Of a DNA stretch of 33,867 nucleotides, positions 33,433 to 33,867 are shown in pieces. The stretch is taken from the NCBI GenBank assembly GCA_002084525.1, contig NBLH01000005.1, positions 1 through 33,867 of the forward strand, in the 5' to 3' direction. The notes beneath the pieces are model-generated. The model did not search any database. It was given only the letters and a program-made list of their open reading frames with translations, and was not told the DNA's origin. The stretch is from Bacteroidetes bacterium 4572_117 (GTDB lineage Bacteria; Bacteroidota; Bacteroidia; Bacteroidales; NBLH01). The first letter of the stretch is position 1. Each line of letters begins with the position of its first letter. A program made the position numbers and the translations under genes.

Positions 33433-33867
33433 TTACAACTTATACGACAAACCAATACTCAACACCTCTTTAAATTGTACAGCAGGCCCCTCCCCTATTT
33501 TTTCGCCTTGCCCGTTATATTTGGGTATGGCCAAATCATCATCGTAAATTAAATGTGTGCTAAGGGTGGTATTTATCAAATTGGTAAATTTAAAAGTTAA
33601 GGTAAGTTCCCAATCAATATCTATGTTTTGGGGCTTGTTTTTATAATTCGTAAAAAAATCAAGTTTGTTCAACAAATGGATATTTTTATTCATATTCCAG
33701 TTTAATACCGTTTTTACTATTGCACCCGATTCACTTTTATAAGTTTTATCTGCTTCAATGCCATAAACAGTATGTTCTATAATAGATGTGTCACGTACAG
33801 AAGTAAATTTTTGCGTTAAAGGGGAAAAAAAAACCGAAAATTGTGGTAAAGGGTAATAATTCATCCC
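33433..33867 (-). CDS. DUF3078 protein, 5'-truncated by window edge
   Basis: Only the last ~145 residues are in the window; the frame is open to the right edge, so the Met at 33864 need not be the start. The C-terminal outline NIDIDWELTLTFKF, STHLIYDDDLAIPKY, VQFKEVLSIGLSYKL is that of DUF3078 proteins, which are predicted beta-rich outer-membrane proteins of Bacteroidota with unknown function. The end in an aromatic-rich final strand (SIGLSYKL) fits a barrel. Confidence 0.85.
   Translation of the reverse strand, partial: GMNYYPLPQFSVFFSPLTQKFTSVRDTSIIEHTVYGIEADKTYKSESGAIVKTVLNWNMNKNIHLLNKLDFFTNYKNKPQNIDIDWELTLTFKFTNLINTTLSTHLIYDDDLAIPKYNGQGEKIGEGPAVQFKEVLSIGLSYKL

Overview
This AT-rich window comes from a member of the Bacteroidota. 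The clues are a type IX secretion (T9SS) C-terminal sorting domain at the left edge, a PorE-like TPR/PD40/OmpA envelope protein, DUF5916, DUF3078 and YfiR-like envelope proteins, several short lipoproteins, and promoters of the Bacteroidota form (TTTG about 20 nt before TAnnTTTG). I see no rRNA, tRNA, CRISPR array or intact transposase. Genus and species cannot be read from the sequence.

Layout. 1-4.4 kb: the 3' part of a T9SS cargo gene with a strong terminator, then a TPR/SpoIIE-type phosphatase gene. A 215-bp imperfect inverted repeat lies in front of the phosphatase gene and contains part of its promoter. 4.56-6.5 kb: a candidate small RNA converging on a gcvT-comB pair. 7.0-10.2 kb: an orphan Gly/Ser-rich, Cys-tailed protein with two ribosome sites, followed by a PGAP1/lipase-like alpha/beta hydrolase. 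10.3-10.8 kb: a toxin-antitoxin pair with a frameshifted toxin. 10.9-13.4 kb: a DUF5916 outer-membrane protein. 13.5-13.8 kb: the relic of a second SpoIIE-type phosphatase. 14.2-16.2 kb: an AAA ATPase plus a small protein with a PD-(D/E)xK-like motif, the best candidate for an undescribed (possibly anti-phage) two-gene system. 16.3-19.7 kb: an operon of two YfiR-like proteins, a CHASE8-type hybrid histidine kinase and an Hpt protein, which together look like a complete periplasm-to-phosphorelay pathway. 20.3-24.4 kb: a TPR protein, the PorE-like protein and a dihydrouridine synthase, all co-directional. 24.7-25.8 kb: a lipoprotein with a frameshifted C-terminus and a second toxin-antitoxin pair whose toxin is short. 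26.4-30.4 kb: a 1045-residue TerB-like/ABC ATPase/ABC-2 permease fusion and a lipoprotein. 30.6-33.9 kb: a secreted endonuclease/exonuclease/phosphatase-family protein, a thioredoxin-like gene broken by a 101-bp palindromic element, a cluster of short palindromes with a second copy of that element, and the 3' end of a DUF3078 gene.

Taken together, most of the window is envelope biology (secretion, sensing, lipoproteins, transport) with small accessory islands. Several genes are damaged: a toxin, a lipoprotein, a thioredoxin-like gene, a phosphatase relic and a shortened toxin. Two of these lesions are single-base length changes in homopolymer runs, so sequencing error has to be excluded before decay is claimed.
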